Shown piece by piece: positions 12,690 through 20,900 of a stretch of 24,515 nucleotides of DNA. Within the stretch, counting starts at the first letter, position 1, and each line of letters starts with the position of its first letter. This stretch comes from a virus: positions 1 through 24,515 of IMG/VR virus record IMGVR_UViG_3300028610_001825; one strand, given 5' to 3'. The notes under the pieces were generated by a model. The model was not told the origin of the DNA and did not search any database. It worked only from the letters and a program-made list of their open reading frames with translations. A program made the translations under genes and the position numbers.

Positions 12690-14846
12690 ATGAGCAAATT
12701 GTACGACTTAAAGGTGATCAACGATGCTGATCATCACCCGGCTATGAGCGAGCTGGTTGACCTGTTGTGTTACCGAACAGGTAACGTCAATCGCACGTTC
12801 TTTCAAGCCGAGGTTGCCTACTTCCTGGGACTGGTCCCCAGCTCTATGCGGGCAACTATCGACAGCCCGGAGCGAGGAGATATCCCCGTCAACATCTACT
12901 CCATCGCTCTGGCTACATCGGGATTTGGTAAGGGCCATTCTGTGAGCTTGATGGAAGACGTGATTACCGACTTTCGCAGCGAGTTCACCAAGGTAGTATT
13001 CCCCCAGATTGCAGAGGATGCAATCTACGCATTAGCGGTCGAGATTGCTGCTGCCAAGGGTGGAGATGAGGATGAAGAGAAGGCCCTACTACTGGCAGAC
13101 TTCAAGCGTCAGGGCCATGCACCGTTTATCTTTGATTCGGGTACTGGACCAGCCCTGAAGCAGCTTCGCTACAAGCTTCTGTTGGCTCGGGCAGGATCGA
13201 TCAATTTTCAGATGGATGAGATCGGCTCCAACATCATGGGCAACACCGATGTCATCAATATCCTTCTGGAGCTGTATGACCTTGGACGGGTGAAGACAAA
13301 ACTGGTGAAGAACACTGCGGAAAATGAACGTGGTCTGGATCTTATGGGAGCTACACCCTCGAACCTCTTGATGTTCGGTACCACCTCTCGTCTGTTTGAC
13401 GGCAGCAAGATCGAAGAAGAGTTCTATGCGTTCTTGGAAACGGGATATGCTCGACGCTGCTTCTTCGGTATGGGCAAACCAGAGGCGGTTTCCGCTACTG
13501 TGGTGCCCGAGGATGTCTACAATAGTCTGGTATCCAAGAGCCGATCCAAGGCTCTGGTCAAGTGGAGAAACTACCTCAAAACTTTAGCTGATGACTCATT
13601 CTACAACCAAGCACTGAAGGTGCCCAGAGAGGTGGGTATCGAACTTGTTGCCTACCGCTTGTTCTGTGAAACTCTGGCCGCCGAGATGCCAGAACACGAT
13701 GTCATCCGTAAGGCTGAGATGAGCCACAGGTATTTCAAATCACTGAAGCTGGCTGGGGTATATGCGTTCCTCGACAAGAGAGGAGCTATCTCCACACTGA
13801 ACCTCCGCCAGGCTATCAAGGTTGCTGAGGAGAGTGGTGAAAGCTTCCAAACCCTCATCAAACGTGAGCGAAACTTTGTTCGGCTGGCCAAGTATCTCGC
13901 CGAAGCGGAATCTGTTTTCACTCACGCCGACTTGGTTGCCGATCTTCCATACTATCCAAGCAGCTCCACTCCCCGAAAGGAGATCATGGACCTAGCAATG
14001 GCATGGGGGATTGGTAATCATGTGGTGATCAAGAGGAGCGTGATCAGCGGTGTTGATTTCTTCTCTGGTTCCACACTTAAAGAGACTGATCTACAGAGGC
14101 TTAGCTTCAGTTTCTCCGACCACTTTGCCTCTGGTTATACCCCTGAATACCAGGCTTTCGATGATATACCCAAGCTCCTTGGGGCACCTGGTCTTCACTG
14201 GTGTAACCACCACTTCGACAAGCAACATCGTCTGGAAGACAACGTGATTGAAGGCTTCAATATGCTGGTCGTCGATGTGGACAGCTCCATCTCTTTGGAT
14301 GCGGTTCACCACTTACTGTCCGAGTACACCTACATCACTGCAACGACCAAACGACACACCGATGAGGAAAATAGATTCCGCCTCATCCTTCCTGCTAACT
14401 ATAACCTGTCCTTGGACAAAGCTGACTACCGCGAGTTCATGGATAATTTTCTTCTTTGGTTACCATTTGACTCGGACAGAGCTGCCAATCAGCGTTCGAA
14501 GAAGTGGATGACCAACGACGCAACCCAGATCACGGTACACCGTGGGACATCCCTCGTGAACGTCCTGCCGTTTATTCCGAAAACCAAGAAGAATACCGAG
14601 TACGTGAACTCGATTGCCGATCTTGGTAACCTCGATCATCTGGAGCGTTGGTTCCTGAACAACATGGACGTTGGTAACCGCAACAACAACTTGTTGAACT
14701 TCGCAATGATGCTGCACGATGCTGGTTGTGCCTATGATGACCTGTCAACGAAAGTAAAGCATCTGAACGAAAAATCGGTCTCACCCCTCAGTGCAGAAGA
14801 AGTGGAAATGACCGTATTGAAATCCGTCGGCCAGAAGTATAACTGA
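12690..14846 (+). CDS. Fused P-loop ATPase (DUF3987-like) and primase-like protein
   Basis: 718 aa from ATG 12690, which has GGGGA at 12680-12684; two earlier in-frame ATGs (12675, 12678) lack a ribosome site. Residues ~60-240 form a DUF3987-like helicase/ATPase: an unusual Walker A SGFGKGHS (77-84), D176-E177 in INFQMDEIGS as Walker B, and a sensor-like strand LLMFGTTSRLFDG. The C-terminal part has LVVDVDSS with D529 and D531, then ITATTKRH (H556) and ENRFRLILP (R562, R564). This is the DxD...H...RxR pattern of phage primase-like (archaeo-eukaryotic primase-related) domains. Size and position fit the ~78 kDa N4 replication protein encoded between the DNA polymerase and SSB genes. It likely combines priming and helicase activity; the primase assignment is the less certain half. 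Confidence 0.75.
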   Translation: MSKLYDLKVINDADHHPAMSELVDLLCYRTGNVNRTFFQAEVAYFLGLVPSSMRATIDSPERGDIPVNIYSIALATSGFGKGHSVSLMEDVITDFRSEFTKVVFPQIAEDAIYALAVEIAAAKGGDEDEEKALLLADFKRQGHAPFIFDSGTGPALKQLRYKLLLARAGSINFQMDEIGSNIMGNTDVINILLELYDLGRVKTKLVKNTAENERGLDLMGATPSNLLMFGTTSRLFDGSKIEEEFYAFLETGYARRCFFGMGKPEAVSATVVPEDVYNSLVSKSRSKALVKWRNYLKTLADDSFYNQALKVPREVGIELVAYRLFCETLAAEMPEHDVIRKAEMSHRYFKSLKLAGVYAFLDKRGAISTLNLRQAIKVAEESGESFQTLIKRERNFVRLAKYLAEAESVFTHADLVADLPYYPSSSTPRKEIMDLAMAWGIGNHVVIKRSVISGVDFFSGSTLKETDLQRLSFSFSDHFASGYTPEYQAFDDIPKLLGAPGLHWCNHHFDKQHRLEDNVIEGFNMLVVDVDSSISLDAVHHLLSEYTYITATTKRHTDEENRFRLILPANYNLSLDKADYREFMDNFLLWLPFDSDRAANQRSKKWMTNDATQITVHRGTSLVNVLPFIPKTKKNTEYVNSIADLGNLDHLERWFLNNMDVGNRNNNLLNFAMMLHDAGCAYDDLSTKVKHLNEKSVSPLSAEEVEMTVLKSVGQKYN

Positions 14847-14926
14847 CGGAAACGACCTGAGTATATGGACGTACCGTATCTCCCCATATTGGAGTCCTGT
14901 CGTAAGTTAAACTGCTCCCAGAACCG

Positions 14927-14953
14927 AATACCCCCAGCCGTGGCAGGGGTGTT
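14927..14953 (+). repeat. Stem-loop in the intergenic region before the two-TM gene
   Basis: AATACCCC (14927-14934) pairs with GGGGTGTT (14946-14953) through eight pairs including one G-T. An inner GCC/GGC pairing at 14937-14939/14942-14944 would add to it. No T-run follows, so it is not a standard terminator. It abuts a second, longer inverted repeat at 14955. Confidence 0.55.
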
Positions 14954-14954
14954 G

Positions 14955-15013
14955 GCGGGGGAAGGAAGGGGCCTGCAAAGCCTATGTATCCACAAGAGAT
15001 TACCTTCCCCCGC
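14955..15013 (+). repeat. Perfect 11-bp inverted repeat with G-rich left arm
   Basis: GCGGGGGAAGG (14955-14965) is the exact reverse complement of CCTTCCCCCGC (15003-15013), separated by 37 nt. The right arm ends 11 nt before the Shine-Dalgarno AGAGGA (15025-15030) of the gene at 15038. The plus strand from 14946 to 14971 is almost all purine, with three runs of four or five G, so alternative G-rich structures are possible. No T-run follows the right arm. It may be a regulatory RNA structure, a phage promoter element or a replication signal. Confidence 0.6.
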
Positions 15014-15037
15014 TGTAGAAACAAAGAGGATATTCAC

Positions 15038-15226
15038 ATGATCGAGTATGTCAATCTAGCCGCTGTCGTGTGGCTCGCCTACTATACTTTGGGAAATGTT
15101 TACACAGTCCAAATAAGTATAAATACTGGTCAGCGTATTACCAGTGTAAATGGATTCCCTCTGGCTCTATCAATCGCATCTCTGATCACTTTGGGGATTG
15201 CCGTCATCAAGGAAATCGTCACATGA
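15038..15226 (+). CDS. Small membrane protein with two predicted TM segments (62 aa)
   Basis: The 62-aa product has two hydrophobic stretches, NLAAVVWLAYYTLGNVYTV (~residues 5-23) and FPLALSIASLITLGIAVI (~39-56), joined by a polar loop. The ATG at 15038 has AGAGGA at 15025-15030; an in-frame ATG at 14984 falls in the loop of the inverted repeat and lacks a ribosome site. Its stop overlaps the start of the RecA-like ATPase gene (ATGA, 15223-15226), so the two are translationally coupled. The function is unknown. A membrane protein inside a replication block could tether replication to the membrane or act on the host envelope; neither is shown. Confidence 0.68.
   Translation: MIEYVNLAAVVWLAYYTLGNVYTVQISINTGQRITSVNGFPLALSIASLITLGIAVIKEIVT
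15099..15127 (+). promoter_or_regulatory. Weak candidate promoter inside the two-TM gene
   Basis: TTTACA (15099-15104) and AATACT (15122-15127) are separated by 17 bp, within a locally AT-rich patch (AAATAAGTATAAATACT) in the gene at 15038. If used, it would give a separate transcript for the RecA-like ATPase, SSB and RusA-like genes. The -10 is only a 4/6 match, and the patch may simply reflect coding sequence. Confidence 0.25.
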
Positions 15227-15960
15227 CCGAGAACCCCAACAGTGTATTACTCTGCGGTGAGTCTGGAGCAGGTAAGTCCTTCTCTTTGATGAACATGCGT
15301 GATCAGCAGGGCATTGTCTACATCAACTGCGAGGGAGGTAAGCCTCTCCCATTCAAGAACAACTTCAAGCGTATCACGATCGATGACCCCATGGAAATCT
15401 TCGACCTTTTGGATCAGATCAATGGCGATACCACAGGTCGCTTCCACACGGTCATCATCGATACGGTCAGCTTCATGATGAACCGGTATGAGACCGTGCA
15501 TGTCATCGGAGCAGTAAACACCATGGCAGCATGGGGTGCCTACGGTCAGTTCTTCCCAAAGCTGATCTATGACTACGTGGCCAAGGGCCGGGCGTTCGTC
15601 GTTATGCTCGGTCACTTGGACGCAGTGCTAAACGAGGCAACAAGCAGGACAGACTACATGGTACCGGTGAAGGGTGCCCTCAAGAAGAACGGCCTGGAGG
15701 CGTACTTCACCACCGTCATCAACTGCAAGAAACTGAGTATCAGAGAGATCCTCAAGGAGGCCAAAGAGGGTCCAGTGCTCACCATCACAGATCGTGATCG
15801 TAGCCTGGGATACATGCACGTCTTCCAGACACGCACCGTCAAGAGCACAGTAGGGGATCGAATTCGTTCTCCTTGGGCTCTGTTCAGTGACGACGAGACC
15901 TACATCAACAATGACGCTCAGATCGTCATCGATCGGTTGATGAAATACTACGCCGAATAA
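15223..15960 (+). CDS. RecA-like P-loop ATPase (Sak4 / N4 gp42-like)
   Basis: 245 aa from ATG 15223, which overlaps the preceding stop (ATGA); the longer in-frame opening to 15070 lies in the two-TM gene and has no ribosome site. Walker A is CGESGAGKS (residues 11-19) and Walker B HTVIIDTVSFMM (D80). A RecA-fold strand AFVVMLGHLDAVLNE follows at ~125-140. Length and motif order fit the single-domain RecA-like proteins of phages (Sak4 family) that support annealing-type recombination, and the AAA-type ATPase of N4-like replication blocks. It sits directly upstream of SSB, a typical pairing. It probably loads or remodels SSB-coated single-stranded DNA; strand-exchange activity is not established by sequence. 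Confidence 0.82.
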   Translation: MTENPNSVLLCGESGAGKSFSLMNMRDQQGIVYINCEGGKPLPFKNNFKRITIDDPMEIFDLLDQINGDTTGRFHTVIIDTVSFMMNRYETVHVIGAVNTMAAWGAYGQFFPKLIYDYVAKGRAFVVMLGHLDAVLNEATSRTDYMVPVKGALKKNGLEAYFTTVINCKKLSIREILKEAKEGPVLTITDRDRSLGYMHVFQTRTVKSTVGDRIRSPWALFSDDETYINNDAQIVIDRLMKYYAE

Positions 15961-15990
15961 CCCCACAACCAAACAAGGAACGTAACCGCC

Positions 15991-16797
15991 ATGACGAACA
16001 TTTTCAGCGGAAAGACCACAGCCAAAGAGAAGGTCGAAGACGACTTCCTCGCAGGCTCTGGCATTCTGGATACGGACATGTATCTGGCCAAGATCAAGAC
16101 CGCCTACATCGGCAAAGCCGCTTCCTCGGAAGCTCGCAATGTCACTCTGCTCCTGGACATCAATGGCCGTGAGTATCGCTCCCAGATTTGGGTCTCGAAC
16201 CGTGCGGGTGAGGTCACCTACAAGGACAAGAAGACCGGTGAGGACAAGAACCTTCCGGGCTTCAACCAGGTCAACTCTCTCTGCCTGCTGGTTGCCGGTC
16301 AGGAGATGGGTGCCATGGATGTCGAAGAGCTGACCGTCAAGCTGTATGACTTCGAATCGAAGCGTGAGCTGCCCCAGGCAGTCGATTGCTTCACTGCACT
16401 CCATGGCGAGGATGTCATGGTTGCCATGCAGCGGCAGACTGTCGACAAGCAGGCCAAGAATGACGCCACCGGTGCCTATGAGAATACCGGTGAGGTCCGC
16501 GACCAGAATGAGGTCGTCAAGTTCTTCGCCAATGGGCCGACCGTCACCATCTCGGAAGTCGCCGAGTTCGTCAAGTCGCTCGGTGGTGACTTCGATGATG
16601 TCATCAACGACGGTGATGTGCTGAAGGCCATCACCCGTATGGACGCCGACGCTGGCGCCTATGCCGAGAAATGGCTGGAGCGCAACAAGGGCCAGACCTA
16701 CAACAAGTCGAGCGGCAAGAAGGCCGCTGGCTCACCGTTCAGCGGTGGTTCAGGCTCCAGTGACAAGCCGAAGAAGTCGACCAGCCTGTTCGACTAA
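15991..16797 (+). CDS. Single-stranded DNA-binding protein (N4 SSB-like)
   Basis: This 268-aa protein has an OB-fold-like beta-rich core (NVTLLLDINGREYRSQIWVS, then KNLPGFNQVNSLCLLVAG, then VKLYDFESKRELPQAVDCF), a helical middle region, and a Gly/Ser/Lys-rich linker ending in TSLFD. The acidic-hydrophobic tip is the typical protein-docking tail of phage SSBs. AAGGAA precedes the start. The codon use is strongly C-ending, consistent with high expression. Position between the RecA-like ATPase and the RusA-like gene fits. In N4, SSB is needed for replication and recombination and also activates host RNA polymerase at late promoters. If that holds here, this protein may control the sigma70-like promoter at 3201; that link is inference. 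Confidence 0.82.
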   Translation: MTNIFSGKTTAKEKVEDDFLAGSGILDTDMYLAKIKTAYIGKAASSEARNVTLLLDINGREYRSQIWVSNRAGEVTYKDKKTGEDKNLPGFNQVNSLCLLVAGQEMGAMDVEELTVKLYDFESKRELPQAVDCFTALHGEDVMVAMQRQTVDKQAKNDATGAYENTGEVRDQNEVVKFFANGPTVTISEVAEFVKSLGGDFDDVINDGDVLKAITRMDADAGAYAEKWLERNKGQTYNKSSGKKAAGSPFSGGSGSSDKPKKSTSLFD

Positions 16798-16803
16798 GGG
16801 CTG

Positions 16804-17751
16804 ATGGTTAACGAAACGGAGATTGCAGGACAACGAGTGTTTACGCTAGATCTTCCAATGAGGGTTCAAACCTCTAGTAAGAAGAAGACAGCGTTAAACT
16901 TGAACGTCTACCGCAATCTCCATCATCGCAGTCTCCATGCACAAAAGAAAAAATTTGAGGAGCTTGCGAAGAAACTGTTACGCGGAATGCCACAAGTGGG
17001 AGTAATCACTCTCCACTACGAGGTCTTTGTTAATACGAAGCGACGCCTTGATATCATGAATGTTGGTTCCATTGTGGACAAGTATTTCTCGGATACTCTC
17101 ACTGAGGTGGGAATTATCGAGGACGACGATTATGTTAATATCACGGAGGTCAAATTTAGCTTCGGAGGTCTCGTAAAGAAAGAACACATCCGTGTGACGA
17201 TCACTGAAATCGAACCCAGAAAAGGGAAATTGCCCATGCGCGTACTGCTAGACCAGTCCGATATTCAGGCTGCTCTGACTACCTATGTCAGCACCTTGAA
17301 TATCCCCAACGCCACCGGAGTCCAGTTGGACTACAATAATGGCGTGATCACTGCCGAGGTTATGTTCGGCGTGACGGAGAATGCTCCGGATGATACCGAT
17401 TCAACCGAAGAAGCACCGAAGCCGAAGCGTGGCCGTGGTGGTCGTCCCAAGGGTTCGAAGAACAAGCCGAAGGACGAGGAGACCCCCGATGTGGATGCAC
17501 CTGTTCAAGATCGTGCTGATATCAGCAGCGCAGGAGATACTTCGGGATCAGAAGTCGAAGCTCCGGAGACCTCCGGTGAGTCGGAGACCACCGAAGGCGA
17601 GACACCCGTCAAGGGTAACTCCCGAAAAAACCTTTTCGGGGACAAGGACGACCAATCCTCCGAGGATGATGGTCAGGCGGAAGCCGCTCCTGATAGTGCC
17701 CCGGAGGACGTACCCGCTCCTGTGAAGAGGGGCTCCATCTTCGATGCTTAA
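16804..17751 (+). CDS. RusA-like Holliday junction nuclease with added domain, AT-hook and acidic tail
   Basis: 315 aa. Residues 1-~137 look like a RusA-type fold: YEVFVNTKRRLDIMN with D83 and N86, D92 and D97 in VDKYFSDTL, and IIEDDDYV (D107-D109), followed by a strand like the RusA C-terminus. Residues ~145-190 are a small separate domain (MRVLLDQSDIQAALTTYV...). Residues ~209-223 (RGRGGRPKGSKNKPK) are an AT-hook-like DNA-binding motif. The remaining ~90 residues are acidic and disordered, ending in GSIFDA, similar to the SSB tip TSLFD. AAGGG follows the SSB stop and serves as ribosome site. It probably resolves branched replication intermediates. An internal in-frame ATG at 17236, with AAAGGGAAA upstream, could make a shorter product. 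Confidence 0.72.
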   Translation: MVNETEIAGQRVFTLDLPMRVQTSSKKKTALNLNVYRNLHHRSLHAQKKKFEELAKKLLRGMPQVGVITLHYEVFVNTKRRLDIMNVGSIVDKYFSDTLTEVGIIEDDDYVNITEVKFSFGGLVKKEHIRVTITEIEPRKGKLPMRVLLDQSDIQAALTTYVSTLNIPNATGVQLDYNNGVITAEVMFGVTENAPDDTDSTEEAPKPKRGRGGRPKGSKNKPKDEETPDVDAPVQDRADISSAGDTSGSEVEAPETSGESETTEGETPVKGNSRKNLFGDKDDQSSEDDGQAEAAPDSAPEDVPAPVKRGSIFDA

Positions 17752-17947
17752 AGTAATCAAGGCCGTAGCGATCGGACTGTTGATCGCTACGGCTGCCATT
17801 GCTGTCATAGTGGTTGGGGCGTTCATCGGAACTGTCTTACTATTCCTCGGAACAGTTGCCGGTATCTCCTTGCTACTGTATATCTTTTGGTGGGCTCATA
17901 AGGAACACCAGAATGCGATTAAGGCCCAAGCCAAAGGGAAGGAATGA
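17744..17947 (+). CDS. Small membrane protein at end of plus-strand operon (67 aa)
   Basis: The 67-aa product has two adjacent hydrophobic segments (AVAIGLLIATAAIAVIVVGAF and TVLLFLGTVAGISLLLYIFWW) and a short charged C-terminus with AHKEHQNAIKAQAKGKE. It overlaps the RusA-like gene by 8 bases, with an AGAGGGG site upstream. Holins often look like this, but so do many small phage membrane proteins, and there is no lysin gene nearby. The stop codon lies in the loop of the convergent terminator hairpin. I call it only a membrane protein. Confidence 0.68.
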   Translation: MLKVIKAVAIGLLIATAAIAVIVVGAFIGTVLLFLGTVAGISLLLYIFWWAHKEHQNAIKAQAKGKE

Positions 17948-17962
17948 GAATTCTCCTTCCCT
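17935..17962. terminator. Bidirectional hairpin between convergent genes
   Basis: AGGGAAGGA (17935-17943) pairs with TCCTTCCCT (17954-17962) around a 10-nt loop that contains the palindrome GAGAATTCTC in part. The plus-strand stop TGA (17945-17947) is in the loop, and the minus-strand stop (17963-17961) is in the right arm. No T-run follows on the plus strand, and only TTT appears on the minus strand. It may terminate both transcripts weakly or protect their 3' ends. Confidence 0.6.
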
Positions 17963-20900
17963 ATTCCCAATCACTCATCTGAGCCCAGGGGTTCAGAGAA
18001 GGGGCACCGAACAACATGTCCCAACCAAGAGCGTAATCAAGACGATCCTGTGCATGAACAGTCACCAGGTTATCGTTAACAGGCGAACCAAATTCACCAA
18101 CGGTGCCTGCTGTGATCATAGCTCTCACCGGATTATCCCTCAAAATACTCATTGCGATTTTCATCACCCGGATCTTGAAGGACAGGAACCATGTCCCGCC
18201 AAGACTCTCAAGATATGACCTTGTGCGACCCGGAAGAACGGAGAAGTTCACATACTCTTCGTTGATTTTCTTCATGGCTGTATCTGCATCCATGCCCTGA
18301 CCCAATAGGTGATCATACATGATCGCCTTGGCAAGAAAATCACCATACTGAACCGCTTTATTCGCAGCCTTATAGATGGTTGTGTCCTTCGAAATGAACG
18401 CATACTTCGTTATAGTCTGCAACTTCGGAGGAAGCTTGTTCACCTGACCCTCCAACCACTCTGCCATACGACCACTGGTCAGCTCAACGTCCAGATCAGT
18501 GATACCCTCCGAGATGTTCTTGTAAGCACCAGCTTCAATCAACGGAGCAATGCTCATGCGAGCATTCTCATCCAGGATCACCTGGTACTGCTGCTGCAAG
18601 ATAGATTTCCGATTGGCGTTGTTGCCAGCCAGGGCGATACGAGTATCCAGCTCAAGCAACTTCGTCTTGTTGACATTGAACCTCTCAATCTCAGCCAACT
18701 TGTCACGGTAGCCTTTAATCATAGTCTTGTAAGGCACGCCTCGTGTGGCGAGCTGAAACACATTCGCTTGCATATTCATGTAGGGCACGATCAACGACCG
18801 AACAATGATAAGGTCTTTGGCACTCGATACGACGCCCTGTACGGCCTCCTCAGAGCGAGAGAGGATGGTTACGGCGCGATCACCCATCAAAAGCTTGGTG
18901 GCCGCCTGTACGGCTATTTGAGCCGCTTTGGGCATACGGGTCTTTCCTGTCCACACATCGACGATGGAGGGATCACGATAACCAAGAGCCAGGTTGACCA
19001 TATCCTTGCGAACCGGGAAGCCATCAGCCTCTCCGAAGATATCCTCGATCGCTGCTTTGGTATGCGGAGAGATCACTCGCCAGCTATCCTTGTAGACCTG
19101 ATCCTTGAGTTTCGGATTGCTGATGTCGACGAACAATCCCTCATCTCCGGGCCCACGATTGTCCCAGATCTTTTTCAGCTCAATCACTAGCTCGGTATTA
19201 TACTGATCAGCGAGTTTCTCCTCCACCTGACGACCAGCCCAGGCACCCAGCATGAGGGCCAAGTTGGACCTCGGCTTGGTATACTGCTCCAGCACATCGG
19301 GGTTGATGGCTCGCTCATAGAAGATCACCCCAGTTTCGTCATAAACTGGGATCAGAACTTCCTTATCGTTTACCACACCCGTGCCATCGTTCAGGGACTT
19401 GGTTGCTTCCAGAGAACCTTCCGCTGAGAGGACACCAGACGTGGCTCCAGAGATGGTCAAACCAGAGTGGGCGTTCACCCCACGGTAGGAGCCTTGAACT
19501 GTCTGGAGAGCACCCTGAGAGTAGGAGCCACCCTGCTTCACCGTGGTAGTGTAGTACCCACGGCTCACTGAGGAAAACTTGCTCTCGGCAGTATAATCAC
19601 CCACCCGAGTAAAGCCCATCCGGATCAACTCATCACCCTTGCTGTCATCCTCGATGATCAAACGAGCATTGGTGGTTCCATGGTCAGGCACCCAACCCTT
19701 GTATCCGTTCATACGAGCACTCTCGGAGACGATCTTGAGATCCTCCTCGATGTTCAGGGCCTGCATGTAGGTAACCAGGTTCTTGGTAGCCTCGGTATCG
19801 TTGTCATACATCTCAGCGATCGTGTCTTTCTGAGCCTGGTCAGCAATCTCCAGAGCGTAGAGCGAAACCAGGGTATCGATGGCCGCTGTCATCTTGGCAT
19901 CATACTCGCCACCCAGCCTGTTTATGGCGTAGGCATTCTTCCAAAGCTGGTGCCCAGCTCCCTTGCCATTCATGAAGCTTGCGAGCTGCTTGGCCTTCTC
20001 CAGAATGGTATCAGCCACTGCCTTGGAGAAGGCTGCATTGATCTCGACTTCTTTGGCAGCAGTCTTGGAACTCAGCAATCCACTGTCAGTGAGCAGATCA
20101 AAAGCACGCTCAGGATTGCCCAGGTCAAACAGGTTGGCGAAGTCCAGTTTACCGAGGATCCTGTGGGCAGCTTTCCACTGGTCAGCATCCGGATGGTTCT
20201 CGAAAGCATTCTGGAAAATGATCGGCATATCTTCCTTCAGATCCTGACGGATGGCCTGGATTGCATAGTTGGCTCGATCCTGAATTTGCATGACCTCTGC
20301 GTTGGTTTTGTCTGTGCCCACGATCTCCGTAACGAACTCACGGAAAAACACAAAGTGATCGAGACTGGCACCCATGTGGGTAAGCCGTTTGATACCCTGC
20401 ACAGCAACTTCAGAACGCTGAGCATCGATAAATGCAGCGGCTCCAGACACAGTACCGACAAGGATCTTGGTCAGAGCAGAGCGATCGCTCGCCTGCATTC
20501 GACGATCGACCTCAGCAGCACGTTCGGCCAGCTTGCTCATTGCACCACTGACATAGTTGTCGGCCCTGGTGATGGAACCCATGAGATCACGCAGGAGAGA
20601 GAACTCCTTGTCAGTATCCTCACGGAGCAGGTTCTCAGCCAATACGTCCAGCAGCTCCTTTGCATTTCCATCTGAAGTGTCGATGGTGCCGATGGCCTTG
20701 TTCATCATCATGCCTGTGATCGAGGTCAGGAACGCATTGAGAGTTCCAGCGTTCAGCTTGTTGTCTGTTTCGGGCTCAGGGAGCTGATCCAATGCCTCAC
20801 GGAACTTTTTACTCGTCTGGCTTAGAGCCAGCAGAACTGCCATGGCGTCGGTCACACTTTCATCGTTCTTCGTATCACCCAGTAGATCCCGGACGGTTGC

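Noticed and set aside
14732-15037. Minus-strand 101-aa ORF over the intergenic repeats
   Set aside because: It runs across the end of the helicase-primase gene and the repeats, has no ribosome site, and is not part of a minus-strand operon.
15070-15222. N-terminal extension of the RecA-like ATPase
   Set aside because: It overlaps the two-TM gene in another frame and lacks a ribosome site; ATG 15223 makes an ATGA overlap and puts Walker A at the usual place near the N-terminus.
15628-16404. Minus-strand 258-aa ORF opposite the ATPase and SSB genes
   Set aside because: Antisense shadow spanning two real genes and their spacer, without a ribosome site.
17744-17947. Holin assignment for the 67-aa membrane protein
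   Set aside because: Two hydrophobic segments alone do not identify a holin, and no endolysin or spanin gene is adjacent.
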